From an uncultured Alloprevotella sp. (GTDB taxonomy: Bacteria > Bacteroidota > Bacteroidia > Bacteroidales > Bacteroidaceae), in assembly GCA_944322325.1 (NCBI GenBank), contig CALUOQ010000015.1, positions 1 to 57,855 of the forward strand: 57,855 bases of DNA, in the 5' to 3' direction. Position 1 is the stretch's first letter; each line of letters opens with the position of its first letter. A program made the translations under genes and the position numbers. The notes beneath the pieces were generated by a model. It was not told the DNA's origin and searched no databases. It was given only the letters and a program-made list of their open reading frames with translations. This document shows positions 57,779 to 57,855 of this stretch, piece after piece.

Positions 57779-57855
57779 TTACTTCAGTACGGCCTTTCCG
57801 TTCTTGATGAAGATGCCCTTCTGGGGTTCGCTCTGGAGCTGGCGTCCGCTCAGGT
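57779..57855 (-). CDS. C-terminal fragment of a secreted/surface protein with sorting-type tail
   Basis: The last 24 codons, ending at TAA 57779-57781, read LSGRQLQSEPQKGIFIKNGK and then AVLK. This matches the Bacteroidales C-terminal motif (hydrophobic-x-G-(R/Q)-x... KG-(I/L)-(Y/F)-I-x-NGKK-x) of type IX-secretion-like or cell-surface sorting domains, often at the end of glycan-degrading or adhesin proteins. The rest of the protein is outside the window. Confidence 0.7.
   Translation of the reverse strand, partial: LSGRQLQSEPQKGIFIKNGKAVLK

Overview
The window is a chromosomal segment of a G+C-rich member of the Bacteroidales, probably near Prevotellaceae/Bacteroidaceae. Four things point there. 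The primary sigma factor (36652-37512) is the short Bacteroidetes type. Many genes carry the Bacteroidetes -7 box TAnnTTTG. Shine-Dalgarno sequences are rare. The families are typical too: OmpH next to MurI, a TGS-containing nucleoside kinase, large secreted GH2 enzymes and a GH29 fucosidase, and a C-terminal surface-sorting tail at the right edge. I did not fix genus or species.

Left edge (1-600): the first codons of a tyrosine-recombinase-like integrase run off the left end and point away from a tRNA-Phe gene. Short CTCCACC repeats lie between the two, which looks like one end of an integrative element in the tRNA. Next (586-25038) is a mostly minus-strand housekeeping block: secreted beta-galactosidase, LpxL/HtrB-like acyltransferase (plus strand), tRNA-Arg, a lipoprotein/beta-barrel pair, ompH-murI, nucleoside kinase, dapA, ligA, trmD (plus), an SLC13 permease, an operon HAD-ribF-CPBP protease-dusB, a double-GNAT protein and a PagL-like outer-membrane protein.

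A 500-bp gene-free stretch (about 25021-25540) contains several DnaA-box-like 9-mers, one of them perfect, plus an AT-rich tract. It is a candidate replication origin and also the point where gene direction switches. To its right a plus-strand run encodes rhomboid protease, an EEP-family phosphodiesterase, threonine dehydratase and NadA, and ends at a strong terminator.

From 29934 to 47919 lies a large, mostly minus-strand surface-glycan block: glycosyltransferases of several families, a Wzx-type flippase, an ArnT-like GT, a fucosyltransferase, UDP-galactopyranose mutase with a GlfT-like transferase, an LPS-kinase-like protein and an acyltransferase-3 protein. rpoD sits inside this block. The right part holds nadB, a second secreted GH2 enzyme, a degenerate small membrane-protein locus, a GH29 alpha-L-fucosidase, mutS, an SpoU methyltransferase and the C-terminal tail of a further secreted protein.

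The strongest signals not explained by genes are four intergenic copies of a 21-bp-periodic, palindromic repeat family (about 4831-4918, 22511-22595, 48079-48170, 52479-52570), the candidate origin, and the integrase/tRNA-Phe junction. All functional calls rest on reading the sequence and on recall of families; no database search was run.
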